NCBI RefSeq assembly: GCF_021228125.1
Contig: NZ_JAJQQS010000020.1
Span: forward strand, 110,988-174,987
Length of the DNA: 64,000 nt
From: Streptomyces albireticuli
Lineage (GTDB): Bacteria > Actinomycetota > Actinomycetes > Streptomycetales > Streptomycetaceae
Reading direction: 5' to 3'
In this document: positions 1 to 10,138 of the stretch, piece by piece
Layout: the number at the start of each line of letters is the position of its first letter
Numbering within the stretch: the first letter of the stretch is position 1
Notes under the pieces: generated by a model
What the model saw: the letters and a program-made list of their open reading frames with translations, nothing else
The model's database searches: none
What the model was told of the DNA's origin: nothing
Translations under genes and position numbers: made by a program

Positions 1-668
1 CCAGGTAGCGGCCGCTCGCGCCGGGCGGCGCGAGGTTGGTGACGAGCGCGTAGAGGCGGCCCATGACCAGCAGGTCGCCGACGCTCCACACGGCGGTCGA
101 GAGGAGGAGTGACGGCAGGCCGCTCGCGAGGGCGTAGCCCGTCAGCCCCGCGGCCAGGAGAAGATGGGCGAGGGCGAGCGTGACGGGGGTGGTGAGCCGA
201 CCCGTCCATCGCGGTCGGACCAACGGCTGGGCCAGCACCGTGGTGGCCGCGGCAGCGGTGAACAGCGGCCCCGCGTCGGCGGCGGGCAGACCCTGCCGCG
301 CGAGCGCGAGCGGGAGGGTCATCACGGTCTGCTGGTTGATCAGAGCGTAGGCGGTTCCGGTGGCGAGGACGCTCAACAGGGCGCGGTCGCGCAGCGGTTG
401 AACCGGGGGGTCGTCCCGGTTCGGTGCGGGGGTGCCGGTCGGTCGTGGGGGAGGGCGAGGCGGATCAGTAGTGCGCAGGCCAGGCAGGTCGCGGCGTCGG
501 CGACGAAGAGCCGGCGCAGGTCCCAGCGCCCGAGCAGGGCGGCGAGCAGCCCGGCGCCCATTCCGCCCGCCGCGAGCGCGGCGCTGAACAGGATGAAGGC
601 GCGCACCCGTTGCCGCTCCGGAACCCCAGCCACCTCGTCTCGGGATAACAGGGAGGAGTTTCCGGACT
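1..668 (-). pseudogene. MFS transporter, C-terminal half (fragment, runs off left edge)
   Basis: Reading leftwards, one frame (about 633-410) encodes two hydrophobic stretches typical of the middle helices of a 12-helix MFS drug exporter (GMGAGLLAALLG, then FVADAATCLACALLIRLAL). At a run of six G near 403-409 the frame shifts by one base. The protein continues in another frame to the window edge with further helices (LRDRALLSVLATGTAYALIN, later TLALAHLLLAAGLTGYALAS). There is no start codon of its own. The sequence changes near 640-690 from an unrelated DHA2-type transporter, so this is the back half of a second MFS protein fused to the front of another. The G-run shift could be a sequencing error; the change of subfamily is a real junction. 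It should have been the exporter of the polyketide operon or a recombinant replacement of it. Confidence 0.6.
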
Positions 669-1259
669 CGCACCGCTACCGTCTTGCGTGGCGGTGCTGG
701 TCCAGCCTCGGGACGGGCTTTCGATGACGGCCCACAGCATGGCCAGCAGCCCGGTCGTGCAGAGCAGGGTGCCGGGCACGTCGATGGATTCGGGGCGGCC
801 GGACCGTGAGTCCGGCACGACGAGCAGGGCGAGTACGACGGCCAGTGCGGCGAGGGGGATGTTTACCAGGAAGGCGGCGCGCCAGGAGTACTGGGCGACG
901 AGCCACTCGCCGATCACGGGGCCGGTGAGTCCACCGCTGAGCTTGGGCTCCCAGGGCGGAGGCGAGGGCGCAGACGATGAGGCCGGTGAGGAACGACCGG
1001 CGGCGGCCGAGGCGGTCGGTGGCTGCGCCGGCTGCCAGGACGAATCCGCCGAGGACGAGGGCGTAGCTGTCGACGATCCACTGCAGCTGCTTCATCGAGC
1101 TGACAGGTCGTTGTTGAGGTCGGGCAGGGCGACGTTCAGGATGGCCAGGTCCATGCCGAGGAGGAACAGGCCCAGACACAGGGTGAGGGTTGCCGCCCGA
1201 CGGCGGACAGGGGCAGTGCGTGCTGTCACCTGCCCGCCGGACGGCTGCTGGGTTCTCAT
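669..1259 (-). pseudogene. DHA2-type MFS exporter, N-terminal part (broken)
   Basis: The ATG at 1259 overlaps the stop of the thioesterase (ATGA), so it was the third gene of the polyketide operon. Three frames are needed. The first gives helix 1 (TLTLCLGLFLLGMDLAILNV). A one-base shift near 1098 leads to QWIVDSYALVLGGFVLAAG and DRLGRRRSFLTG, the classical DHA2 helix 2 and motif A. A second break near 935 removes roughly 50 residues and resumes at VIGEWLVAQYSWRAAFLVN and the next helix, ending at AMLWAVIESPSRGW. The order and motifs are those of 14-helix proton antiporters of the EmrB/QacA type. It cannot give a functional transporter as written. Confidence 0.7.
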
Positions 1260-2080
1260 GGCGCGCTTGCGTAGCGCGTGGCGACGCGCAGGTCTCTGCT
1301 AAGCCGGTGGGTCAGGGCATGCGTCTGATCCGCCGTGTACATGTGGGAACCGGGGAAGAGCTGTGGGGTGACGGGCTGGGTGGTCAGGTCGTTCCAAGCG
1401 TGCAGGTCTTCAGCGGTGGCCACGGGGTCGCTCTGGCCACCGTAGATTGCGAAGGGGACGTCGAGAGGCGGTTCGTCCTGGTGTTTGTAGTGGAGGCTCA
1501 GCAGCATGTCGGCGATCAGGGGGGTGCACACACGGGTCAGTAGGCCAAGGTCCTGCGCGATGTGGGGCGGGAGGTCCCCGATGGTGCCAAGAAGGTCGGC
1601 CAGGGCACTCTGCCCGTCCAGAAGGCGGGGTGCGAGTTCGTCGGAGAGGGTTTTGACATGAGGTGCCGGCAGTGCGGATAGCGCCAGGAGAACCGGCTGG
1701 CGCTGGTGGGTGCGGCGCATGCGGCGGGCGGTCTCGTAGGCGAGGAGGGCGCCGATGCTGTGCCCGAACAGAGCGAAGGGGCGGCTGTCGCCGCTGCCGG
1801 CGATCTGTTCGGCGAGGGCGGTGGTGACCTGCCGGGGGTCGGTCAGAGACGGCTGGGCGCTGTAGGTCTCCCGGCCCGGTAGCTGGACCGCGTACAGGTC
1901 CACGTCGTTGAGGAGCGGTGCCCAGGGCAGGTAGAAGCTGGGTCCGAGCCCGGCGGGGGGCAGGCAGACCAGGCGCACGGGGGCGTCGGGCCGGTGGTTG
2001 AGCGCTGTAAGCGAGGGCTGCCCGTGGGGGTTGGCAGCGCGAGGAGGGTGCAAGGCCGCGTGTCCTTCCGGGCGGGTCAT
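1256..2080 (-). CDS. Type II thioesterase of the polyketide operon
   Basis: Alpha/beta-hydrolase of 274 aa, the usual length for discrete type II thioesterases that remove stalled or mis-primed acyl groups from carrier proteins. It has LVCLPPAGLGPSFYLPW near the N-terminus, the nucleophile elbow GHSIGA with Ser108, and a C-terminal PGSHMYTADQ carrying the probable catalytic His. Its ATG overlaps the stop of the polyketide synthase (ATGA at 2077-2080) and its stop overlaps the ATG of the exporter remnant, so translation is probably coupled. A longer frame runs upstream inside the PKS but the overlap start fits family length. It may edit, or help release the product of, the adjacent synthase, which has no thioesterase domain of its own. 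Confidence 0.92.
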   Translation of the reverse strand: MTRPEGHAALHPPRAANPHGQPSLTALNHRPDAPVRLVCLPPAGLGPSFYLPWAPLLNDVDLYAVQLPGRETYSAQPSLTDPRQVTTALAEQIAGSGDSRPFALFGHSIGALLAYETARRMRRTHQRQPVLLALSALPAPHVKTLSDELAPRLLDGQSALADLLGTIGDLPPHIAQDLGLLTRVCTPLIADMLLSLHYKHQDEPPLDVPFAIYGGQSDPVATAEDLHAWNDLTTQPVTPQLFPGSHMYTADQTHALTHRLSRDLRVATRYASAP

Positions 2081-5000
2081 CGGTCGGCGGGAGCGAGGCG
2101 GGTGTGGATGCGCTGGGCCAGGGTTTTGAGGTTCCCTGCCTGTGCGAGCTCCACGACGGGCAGGTCGATGCCGATGCGCTGGTGAACGAGGACGGCGAGT
2201 TCGGCGGCCATGAGGGAGTCCATGCCCAGCAGGTCCAGGCGCCGGGTGCGGTCGATGCGTTCGGGGGTGCTTTGCAGTACGTCGGCCAGCAGCTGGGCGA
2301 GTGTGTCTTCGATCAGGGCAAGAGCTCGTTCGGTGGAGGCGCGAGTAAGGGCAGTGTGGAGGACGTCGGCGGCCTGGGTGTCGCTGCGCTCGGGCATGAG
2401 GTGTGCGGTGCGGGGTGCGTCCAGGATGGGCAGGAAGCGCCGCAGGTGGCTCCAGTTGAGGGTGCCGGCGGCGATGACGGGGTGCGTGGAGTGAGTGATC
2501 AGGTCGAGTTCGGCCAGGGCCTCGTGCGCGGTGAGTGATCCGAGACCGTAGGAGGCCAGTTCCTCCAGTCGTTCTGAGCGATGGACGTAGCCGGCGTCGG
2601 AGATGACACTCCACTGGATGGCCAGTGCGGCCGCTCCGCGTCGGCGGCGGTCACGGGCCAGCGCCTCCAGGGCTTGGTTGGCGGCGACGTAGGGCGCTTG
2701 GCGCCAGTTGCCGGCGAGCGTGGCCATGGAGCTGTAGAGGATGAAGAAGTCCAGCTCGTGCTCGCGGGTGAGGTCATCCAACAGGTGCCCGGCGGTCATC
2801 TTGGGGGTGAGGACGGCGCGTACGCGCTCGTCGGTTAGCTGGGTCAGCGGTGCGTCGTCCAGGACCATCGCGGCGTGCAGGACCCCGGCCAGTCGACGGC
2901 CGGAGTTGTCGATGTCGTCAAGGATGCGGCGCAGGACTGCTTCGTCAGCGGCGTCAGCGGCGTAGGTGGCGACCTCCGTGCCCAGCGCGTGCAGGTCCTC
3001 CAGGAGAGCCGGCGCCTCGGGAGATGTGGTGCCGCGACGGCTCACCAGCGTGAGGTGGCGGGCTCCACGGGCGGCCAGGTGGCGTGCGGTTTCGGCGCCG
3101 AATCCCCCGAGCCCTCCGGTGATCAGATAGGTGGCCCGCGGGTCCAGGACGACCTGCTCGGGCGGGAGCTGTACGGGCACGTCCTCGTCGAAAGTGATCA
3201 CGACCTTGCCGACGTGCCGGGAGTGCTGAAGGCAGGCAAAAGCCTCGTCGATACGGCGGGCGGGATAGGCGCGGGAGGGCAGAGGCCGGAAGTCGCCCTT
3301 GGTCACCGCTGCGGTGAGCTCGGCGAATTGGGCCTCGGCCACGGGGGAGGCTTCAGCCAGGGCCATGACGTCCACGCCGTGGAAGGACAGGTTGTTGATG
3401 AACGCTCCCAGAGGGAGCGAGGTGTCCGCCAAGAAGTCCCGCTTGCCCAGTTCCACGAACCGGCCGAAGGGCTTGAGCAGTCCCAGACTGCGTACGAGGG
3501 GCTCGCCCGCCAAGGAGTTGAGGACCACGTCGACGCCTTGGCCGCCGGTCAGGTCACGGATCTGCTCGGCGAAATGGAGGCTGCGGGAGTCCAGGACATG
3601 CTGGACGCCCAGGAGCCGCAGCAGGTCGCGCTTGGCGGGCGTTCCGGCTGTGGCGATGACCTCGGCGCCCGCCCGGCGGGCGTACTGCAGTGCGGCCAGG
3701 CCCACCCCGCCGGCCGCGCCGTGCACCAGCAAGGTTTCGCCGGCGGTAAGGCGGGCGACTTGGCCCAGGCTGTACTGGACGGTGAGGAATGCTGCGGGCA
3801 ACGTGACCGCCGCCTCGAGCGGCATCTCCGGGGGCACCGGCAGGAGCCGGTCGGCGCGGGTGATCACATGCGAGCCGAAACAGCCCTGCGCCATACCTGC
3901 GACGCGGTCGCCCACTCGGAAGCGGGTGACGCCGGGTCCTACGGCACTGACTACGCCGGCGAATTCCAGCCCGACATCGGCGACCTCGTCATGGCGGTAC
4001 GTGGGCGGGATCATGCCCGTGACGATCATGATGTCGCGATAGTTCAGGGCGGCCGCGGCGACCTCGATGACGGCCTGTCCTTGGAGCGGCACAGGGGTCT
4101 GCCGGGGTTGCCAGCCCAGCCGGTAGCGCAGTCCGGGGTCTTTCACCGTAAGGGTGAAGCTGCTTCCCGCGCTCGGTCGGGTCGGTTGCGGCACCGGCCG
4201 GACGACGGTGGTGAACCGGCCGCTGGAGGTCAGCAGAACCTCGTCCTCCGGTGGGCATGACAGCATCTCCGCGACGAGGCGCTCCAGCAGGGACGCCTCC
4301 TCATGCGGGGGTTGCGCAGGGGCCAGAGCGATTCTGCGCACGGCCAGCCCAGGTTGTTCGTTGGCCAGTGTCCTGGCGGCCCCCCACATCGCGGCTGCAG
4401 CCCCGGAGGCAGGTGGCGGGCACAGCGCACCAGGGGCGCCAGGGGTGACCACCCACACGTTCAAGGGCGCTCTGTCGTCGACCGAATCCGCTGAGGCGGC
4501 AATCTGTTCATTGGCTGTGCTCAGATCCTTCAGAACGGCGAGATGCGCGACGGCTTCCTCCGTCTCGTCCTGGGCTCGGGCCCTGCTGGCGGACCCGGCC
4601 ATCAGCACGATGTCGGTCGGTGCGGATGGGGCACTCAACCACCTCGACCACTGCGCAGGCCCGACGTGGGGATCCACGGTGCGGACGGTCCCCGCTGACA
4701 CCAAGTCCAGCGCTTTCGCGACCTCGTGGGCCGGGACGGGCTCCCTGCCTGCGGCGGAGAGGAGGCCCACCATCCACCGTCGCACCGTGGGGTCGCCTGC
4801 GCCGCCTTGGTTGGGAACCGGTCGTTTCATCTTGTTGAGAGACCGAGGCTGGCGTGCGGTGTGGATCACAGACATGCCCTCGGGCGTCTCGCCTTCGCAG
4901 GTCTGTACGGTGCCGGTGAAACCGCAGGCGTGCAGCAGCTCGGGCCACTGGTCCTGCGGGAGGAGGGGACCGTCTGGACGCAGAGTGGTGTCGGTCGCGG

Positions 5001-8000
5001 TCCAGAAGGAGTCCAACAACCCGAAGACGGGGGCCATTACGTCGTGCCGGTGCGATTCCAGGGCGAGCAGATGACCGCCGTCGGTGAGCAGGTCCGCGGT
5101 CCGGCGCAGGCTGGCGGACAGGTCCTCGGTGGCGTGCAGCACGTTGGCCGCGATCACCAGGTCGAAGGAGGCCGGGGTGAAGCCCTGCTCAGAGATGTCC
5201 TTGTTCAGATCCAGTACCTGGTAGTCGACGAAGTCGTAGTCGGAGAAGCGCTGCTGGGCCTGGCGGAAGAAGGCTGAGGATACGTCGGTGAAGGTGTACC
5301 GGGTGAGGTGGGGTGGCAGGTGGCGCAGCAGTAGGCCGGTGAGGCCGCCGGTTCCTCCTCCGACTTCCAGGATGCGCAGGGGTCGGTCCTGTGGCCAGCT
5401 GGCCAGAGCTGAGGTCAGGAGTCGCTCGGCTAGGGAGCCGAGGTGCTGCAGGGCGTGCAGGGCGTCGTAGAACCGCATGGCGAGCGCGTCGGTCTCGGAG
5501 AACAGCAGTTCCAGCGGGTCGGTTCGGCCCTGAAGTACGGACGCCAGGTTCTGGCCGCAGACGCCGTAGATCAGCGCCCCGGTGACTTCGCAGGACACGT
5601 GGCGCAATGCGGCGGCGAACACCTGCTGGGGTGCGGGCTCTCGCGCCAGGCGCCACCGGCCCTGCTCTTCGGTTTGCAGCAGGCCCGTTTTTACCGCCGT
5701 AGCCAGAAGGATGCGCAGCAACCGGGTGTACTTGACCTCGACACCGGCCGTCAGGAGGTCGTCCACGCTGAAGCTGCCGCGTCCCGGCAGCAGCTCCACG
5801 ACGGCCGCCGCCGTGAAGTGTCCCACGATCTCCAGCACTCGCTCCGCGGCCTGCGCGTAGGGGCTGGCCAGCCATGCCGTGGTGAGGCGGGCGAGTTCCT
5901 CCGCGCAGGCGGTGCGCACCACCTGGGGAGAAGGCAGGGGTGAGCTGCCAGATGTCTCGCCGACAAGGGGCGTGGCGCGCAGGACTTCCGTCAGCCGTTG
6001 GGGCCCGAGGCGGGCGTCGATGTCGAAGCGGCGCATCCGGCAACCCAGGAGTTCCAGTACCACGTGCCCGTCGGAAGTGGTGACCGTCGTGTCCCACACG
6101 GCGTCCCGGTCGGTGACCAGGCGGGCCCGCACGTGGATCCGGCCGGATTCCGGCATCGGCTGCCAGCAGCGGACGGTGTCGATGCCGGCGGGCAGGAAGG
6201 GCATCGGTTGTGGGGCAGCAGCCGCAGTGGCGAGCAGGGGCACTCCGGCCTGCAGGGCACCGTCCAGGACCGTGGGGTGCGCCTGGTGCCCTGGTGTCCC
6301 TTTCATCGTGGTCCGATAGGTGGCCAGGACTTCTCCTTCGCCGGTTTCCAGTGAGGCCAGCGTCCGGAACGCGGGCCCGTAGGGCAGACCGGCATCGGCG
6401 CAGGCCGCGTAGTGGTCCTCGGCTGTGAAGCGGCTTGTGAGTCTGGAGCGGATGTCGTCCAGGTCGAGGGGGGCAGGCTGCTCGCGCAGGAGGCGGCGTA
6501 CCCGACTGCGGGCGTGCTCGTTCCAGTCGCTTCCGTCGCTGCCACGGCTGGCGACGGTGAATACCCCCTCAGCAGTCAGGGTCGTCGCCACGGCGACATG
6601 CGCGTCCGGGCTGTCGAACGACAAGGTCAGTGCCCTGCCGATCGACAGGTTCATCACCTCGGCCGGAGCTTCCAGGACCGCCCGGCCAGCGCTCAGCGCC
6701 ATGTCGACATAGGCGGCAGCCGGGAACACCACAGCGCCCGCTACGGTGTGGTCGGCCAGCCAGGCGGTGGTGTCCGCGTCGAACTGCTGGCGCCATGTCG
6801 GCGCGGCGACCGGCTGCCGGGCGCCGAGCAGGGGATGCCGCCCCGCCGCAGGCTCCTGGTCGTGATTGTCCTCCAGCCACCAGTCGGGGCCGCCGCTCCA
6901 GTGCCGCTCACGCTGCCACGGATAGCCGGGCAGATCCCTCACCCGGCCCTGGCGGGGGAAGTGGACGTTCCAGCGGACCTGCGCGCATACGGCCAACAGG
7001 TGGGCTTGGGCCGCGTCCAGCGCTGCGGTTCCCGCTCCGGTACGAGAAAGCGTCGGAACCACAGCGATCGGTCCGCCACCCGCAGTAGCGCGCCTCAGGT
7101 AGGCGCCGAGCACCGGATGGGGACCGATCTCGACCAGGACGTCGCAGCCATTCTCGCCTTCCGTGAGCCCGGCGACGGCATCGGAGAAGCGCACCGGTTC
7201 CCGCACGTTGCGCCACCAGTAGGTGTGGTCGAGGTCACGGCCGTCGATGACAGCACCGGTGACCGTGGACACCATCGGGATACGGCTCTTCGCCGGGGTC
7301 AGAGCGGACAGGGCCCGCTTCAGCGGCTCACGCAGAGCGTCCATGGCAGGACTGTGGAAGGCGTAGTTCAGGCCTAGGTCGCGGAAGAAGATCCCTTCCG
7401 CACCCAATTCGGCCCCCAGCCGACCCAGCGCTTCGGCGTCACCTGCGACCGTCACGTCCCGGTCAGAGTTGACTCCGGCGATCACCAGCCGCCCCTCGAA
7501 GGCCGCCGCGGCCAGCCTGGTTCGCGCCGCGTCCGGGCTGAGACCGACGGCCACCATCCGCCCCATGCCGGCTGTCGATGCCTGAGCCCTGCTGCGGGCG
7601 GCAACCACCTGGCATGCCTGTCCCAGGTCCAGTGCTCCCGCGCAGTAGGCAGCGGCGACCTCGCCCACACTGTGGCCCGTCACCGCTGACGGCTCGACGC
7701 CCCGAGCCACCAGAGCAGCCATCAGTCCAGCCTGCAGGGCAAACAGGACCGGCTGTGCCACCTCGGTGTGATCCCACCGGCCGGGATCCGATGGTGAAGC
7801 CAGTTCCTCCAGCACCGACCAGCCCAGCAAGGGTGTGAGCACAGTATCGACAGCAGCTACCTCGTCAGCGAACGCCGAATCCTCACGCAGCAGTTCGCTC
7901 CCCATGCCCGCCCATTGGGAGGCGTTGCCACTGAAAACAAACGCGATACGACCCCGTTTCACTGCACTGCCGGAGAACGCGCCCGGCGCAGACTCGCCTG

Positions 8001-9630
8001 CGGCTACGGCGCGCAACGCTGAAGCCGCAGCCTCGGGACCGTCGGCCAAGACCGCGATTTGGTGGTCGTGCCTGGCCCGGCGTCGGCAAGCGGTGAACGC
8101 CGCGTCGTAGAAATGCTCCTGCATTCCACCGCCGACCTGGGACTCGAACGCGTCGGCCCACGCCTGGGCCGCCTCCGTCAGAGCCTTCGGCGTGCGGGCC
8201 GAGACGACCACCGGCAGCCTGCCACCCCCGTTCGGGCCCAGCGCCGACTCGTCGCATGCCACCTGAGCACGTCGCGCCGACCGATCTCCCGGGGCGGGAG
8301 CCAGAACAGCATGTGCGTTGGCACCGCCGAAACCGAAGGAGTTCACCCCGACCAGACCACCGCCGACCGGTAGAGGCCGCTGCCGGCCCACCGGCTCCAG
8401 GCCCAGCCCGTCGAAGTCGATGGCAGGGTTCAACGACTCCATGTGCAGCGTGGCGGGAATGGTCTTCTCACGCAGTACGAGCAAGCCTTTCAGCAGGCCC
8501 GCGATCCCTGATGCGGCTTCCAGGTGACCGATGTTGGCCTTCACCGATCCGATCGGCAGCGCCCCGTTCTCGCGCCGTCGACCCAGGACCTGCCCCAGCG
8601 CCTCGCACTCGACGGGATCACCGGCCTGCGTCCCTGTACCGTGCGCCTCCACGTAGGCGACGTCCTCAGGAGTGACGCCGGCCTGGGCGTAGACCTGCTC
8701 CATCAGTTCCGCCTGCGCGGCGGTACTGGGCAGCGCCAACCCCGCGGTGCGGCCATCGGCGTTGACCGCGCTGGCGGCGATTACACCATGGATGCGGTCG
8801 CCGTCCTCAAGGGCCGCAGACAGTGGCTTGAGTACCAGTACCCCGGCCCCCTCCGCCCGCACGAATCCATCGGCTGCGGCAGAGAAGGGCCTGCACCGCC
8901 CCGTCCGGGACAGCATCGACGCGTGGGAGAATCCCACGAAGTTCAACGGGCTCAGAAGCACGTTCGCACCTCCGGCCAGCGCCAATCTGCTGCGTCCTGA
9001 CCGCAGTGCCTCACACGCGTGATGCACAGCCGTGAGCGCAGAGGAGCACGCCGTGTCCACAGCCTGCGAAGGCCCGCGCAAGTCGAAAAAGTAGGACAGG
9101 CGGTTGGCGGCGTTGCAAGCCGCGGAACCAGACATGACGTAGGGGTTAGACGTGCGAATCCGTCGCTGCTGCAAGTCGCCGTAATCGTGGGAGGAAAGTC
9201 CCATCATCACGGCTGCATCGCTGCCAGCCAAAGCTCCCGGGTTGATGCCGGCGTCGTCGAAAGCCTCCACCGCGCTCTCCAGCAGTAGCCGGTGCTGCGG
9301 ATCGATCCGCGCGGCCTCCTTCGGAGAGATACCAAAGTAGTCGGCATCGAACGAGACCACATCGTCCAACAGAGCTGCCGCCGCGGTATAGGACTTGCCC
9401 GCCCGAGCAGGACCGTCGGCTACGAAAGCATCTGCCGAGAAGCGGTCGGAGGTGATCTCTCCCACCAGATCGCGTCCGTCGACCAATGCGGCCCACAACG
9501 AATCCAGAGTCCGGATGCCACCCGGCAACCGCAGGCCGATACCCACCACAGCAACCGCATCTTGGCAAGCGTCTCCGGACTCGCAGATCGGACGGGAAGG
9601 ACGCGCAACAGCCGACAAAGCGAGCTCCAT
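2077..9630 (-). CDS. Highly reducing type I polyketide synthase, single module
   Basis: About 2517 aa from the ATG at 9630; a TTG at 9654 adds 8 residues and neither start has a good ribosome site. Domains in order (residues from the ATG): KS about 25-450 with Cys195 in DTACSSA, HGTGT and KANIGHLE; AT about 555-880 with Ser654 in GHSVGE; DH about 930-1215 with His961 in DHTVAGAVVFP; C-methyltransferase about 1370-1560 with LEVGGGTGG around Glu1422 and ANVLHAT; a structural KR-like region about 1560-1870; ER about 1880-2160 with HGAAGGVGL from His1970; KR about 2170-2355 with TGGLGGFG from 2171 and Tyr2314 in YVAAN; ACP about 2430-2510 with Ser2472 in GMDSL. All active-site residues are present. 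A lone module with the full reductive loop and a cMT resembles iterative, fungal-type reducing synthases that make methyl-branched chains. The AT specificity motif reads YAFH, between the malonyl (HAFH) and methylmalonyl (YASH) forms; malonyl is inferred because the cMT can supply methyl branches. No TE or reductase terminus is present, so release must come from another enzyme. Confidence 0.95.
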   Translation of the reverse strand: MELALSAVARPSRPICESGDACQDAVAVVGIGLRLPGGIRTLDSLWAALVDGRDLVGEITSDRFSADAFVADGPARAGKSYTAAAALLDDVVSFDADYFGISPKEAARIDPQHRLLLESAVEAFDDAGINPGALAGSDAAVMMGLSSHDYGDLQQRRIRTSNPYVMSGSAACNAANRLSYFFDLRGPSQAVDTACSSALTAVHHACEALRSGRSRLALAGGANVLLSPLNFVGFSHASMLSRTGRCRPFSAAADGFVRAEGAGVLVLKPLSAALEDGDRIHGVIAASAVNADGRTAGLALPSTAAQAELMEQVYAQAGVTPEDVAYVEAHGTGTQAGDPVECEALGQVLGRRRENGALPIGSVKANIGHLEAASGIAGLLKGLLVLREKTIPATLHMESLNPAIDFDGLGLEPVGRQRPLPVGGGLVGVNSFGFGGANAHAVLAPAPGDRSARRAQVACDESALGPNGGGRLPVVVSARTPKALTEAAQAWADAFESQVGGGMQEHFYDAAFTACRRRARHDHQIAVLADGPEAAASALRAVAAGESAPGAFSGSAVKRGRIAFVFSGNASQWAGMGSELLREDSAFADEVAAVDTVLTPLLGWSVLEELASPSDPGRWDHTEVAQPVLFALQAGLMAALVARGVEPSAVTGHSVGEVAAAYCAGALDLGQACQVVAARSRAQASTAGMGRMVAVGLSPDAARTRLAAAAFEGRLVIAGVNSDRDVTVAGDAEALGRLGAELGAEGIFFRDLGLNYAFHSPAMDALREPLKRALSALTPAKSRIPMVSTVTGAVIDGRDLDHTYWWRNVREPVRFSDAVAGLTEGENGCDVLVEIGPHPVLGAYLRRATAGGGPIAVVPTLSRTGAGTAALDAAQAHLLAVCAQVRWNVHFPRQGRVRDLPGYPWQRERHWSGGPDWWLEDNHDQEPAAGRHPLLGARQPVAAPTWRQQFDADTTAWLADHTVAGAVVFPAAAYVDMALSAGRAVLEAPAEVMNLSIGRALTLSFDSPDAHVAVATTLTAEGVFTVASRGSDGSDWNEHARSRVRRLLREQPAPLDLDDIRSRLTSRFTAEDHYAACADAGLPYGPAFRTLASLETGEGEVLATYRTTMKGTPGHQAHPTVLDGALQAGVPLLATAAAAPQPMPFLPAGIDTVRCWQPMPESGRIHVRARLVTDRDAVWDTTVTTSDGHVVLELLGCRMRRFDIDARLGPQRLTEVLRATPLVGETSGSSPLPSPQVVRTACAEELARLTTAWLASPYAQAAERVLEIVGHFTAAAVVELLPGRGSFSVDDLLTAGVEVKYTRLLRILLATAVKTGLLQTEEQGRWRLAREPAPQQVFAAALRHVSCEVTGALIYGVCGQNLASVLQGRTDPLELLFSETDALAMRFYDALHALQHLGSLAERLLTSALASWPQDRPLRILEVGGGTGGLTGLLLRHLPPHLTRYTFTDVSSAFFRQAQQRFSDYDFVDYQVLDLNKDISEQGFTPASFDLVIAANVLHATEDLSASLRRTADLLTDGGHLLALESHRHDVMAPVFGLLDSFWTATDTTLRPDGPLLPQDQWPELLHACGFTGTVQTCEGETPEGMSVIHTARQPRSLNKMKRPVPNQGGAGDPTVRRWMVGLLSAAGREPVPAHEVAKALDLVSAGTVRTVDPHVGPAQWSRWLSAPSAPTDIVLMAGSASRARAQDETEEAVAHLAVLKDLSTANEQIAASADSVDDRAPLNVWVVTPGAPGALCPPPASGAAAAMWGAARTLANEQPGLAVRRIALAPAQPPHEEASLLERLVAEMLSCPPEDEVLLTSSGRFTTVVRPVPQPTRPSAGSSFTLTVKDPGLRYRLGWQPRQTPVPLQGQAVIEVAAAALNYRDIMIVTGMIPPTYRHDEVADVGLEFAGVVSAVGPGVTRFRVGDRVAGMAQGCFGSHVITRADRLLPVPPEMPLEAAVTLPAAFLTVQYSLGQVARLTAGETLLVHGAAGGVGLAALQYARRAGAEVIATAGTPAKRDLLRLLGVQHVLDSRSLHFAEQIRDLTGGQGVDVVLNSLAGEPLVRSLGLLKPFGRFVELGKRDFLADTSLPLGAFINNLSFHGVDVMALAEASPVAEAQFAELTAAVTKGDFRPLPSRAYPARRIDEAFACLQHSRHVGKVVITFDEDVPVQLPPEQVVLDPRATYLITGGLGGFGAETARHLAARGARHLTLVSRRGTTSPEAPALLEDLHALGTEVATYAADAADEAVLRRILDDIDNSGRRLAGVLHAAMVLDDAPLTQLTDERVRAVLTPKMTAGHLLDDLTREHELDFFILYSSMATLAGNWRQAPYVAANQALEALARDRRRRGAAALAIQWSVISDAGYVHRSERLEELASYGLGSLTAHEALAELDLITHSTHPVIAAGTLNWSHLRRFLPILDAPRTAHLMPERSDTQAADVLHTALTRASTERALALIEDTLAQLLADVLQSTPERIDRTRRLDLLGMDSLMAAELAVLVHQRIGIDLPVVELAQAGNLKTLAQRIHTRLAPADR

Positions 9631-10138
9631 GGTCAGGACAGGAAGGCGCGGCAACGGTCTCTGTCAAAGCCTGGTGGACGCTTGCGCGTTGATCATGCGG
9701 ATCAGGGAGAACGTACCCGAACGGAACCGTTTCCGGGCGGAGCGCTGACCCTTGGAGCTGACGGGTACCCGGCCGCGCTGCGAGGAAGGCTGCCTGGAAC
9801 TGAGTCGGGTCACGTGGGGACGGCCCGCCGAGTGTCAGAAGAGCCAACCCTGAACCGAATCCACCAGGAATGGCGCCCGAGACTGTCCGGGCCCCGCTCG
9901 CTGGGCGCGATCACTTTTGCGGCTGGTGTCTGAGCCGGGACAGCGGGCCGGAACATGTTGTGGCGCTGCTCGGCATACGGCACAGCAACCTCCGGCCATC
10001 GGAGGCCGATCCTGGAGTCCAGGTCGGGTGACGGTGCGGGCTGAGCGGGTGACTTCGATGAGGGAGAACGGGGGCACGATGGGCTTCTTCAGGACGGGTC
10101 TGGTCGGCGTCGCGGTGGGACGGCGGGCACGCAGAGGG
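9631..10138. other. Gene-free stretch upstream of the polyketide synthase
   Basis: No convincing gene on either strand. It must hold the promoter for the leftward polyketide operon. A TTGACA-like hexamer reads leftwards at 9662-9667, but there is no clear -10 box at the right distance, so I do not call a promoter. The right part carries low-complexity tail sequence of the integrase remnant that follows. Confidence 0.4.

Noticed and set aside
9655..9680. TTGACA-like -35 element for the PKS operon
   Set aside because: No matching -10 at 16-18 bases and the start codon itself is uncertain.
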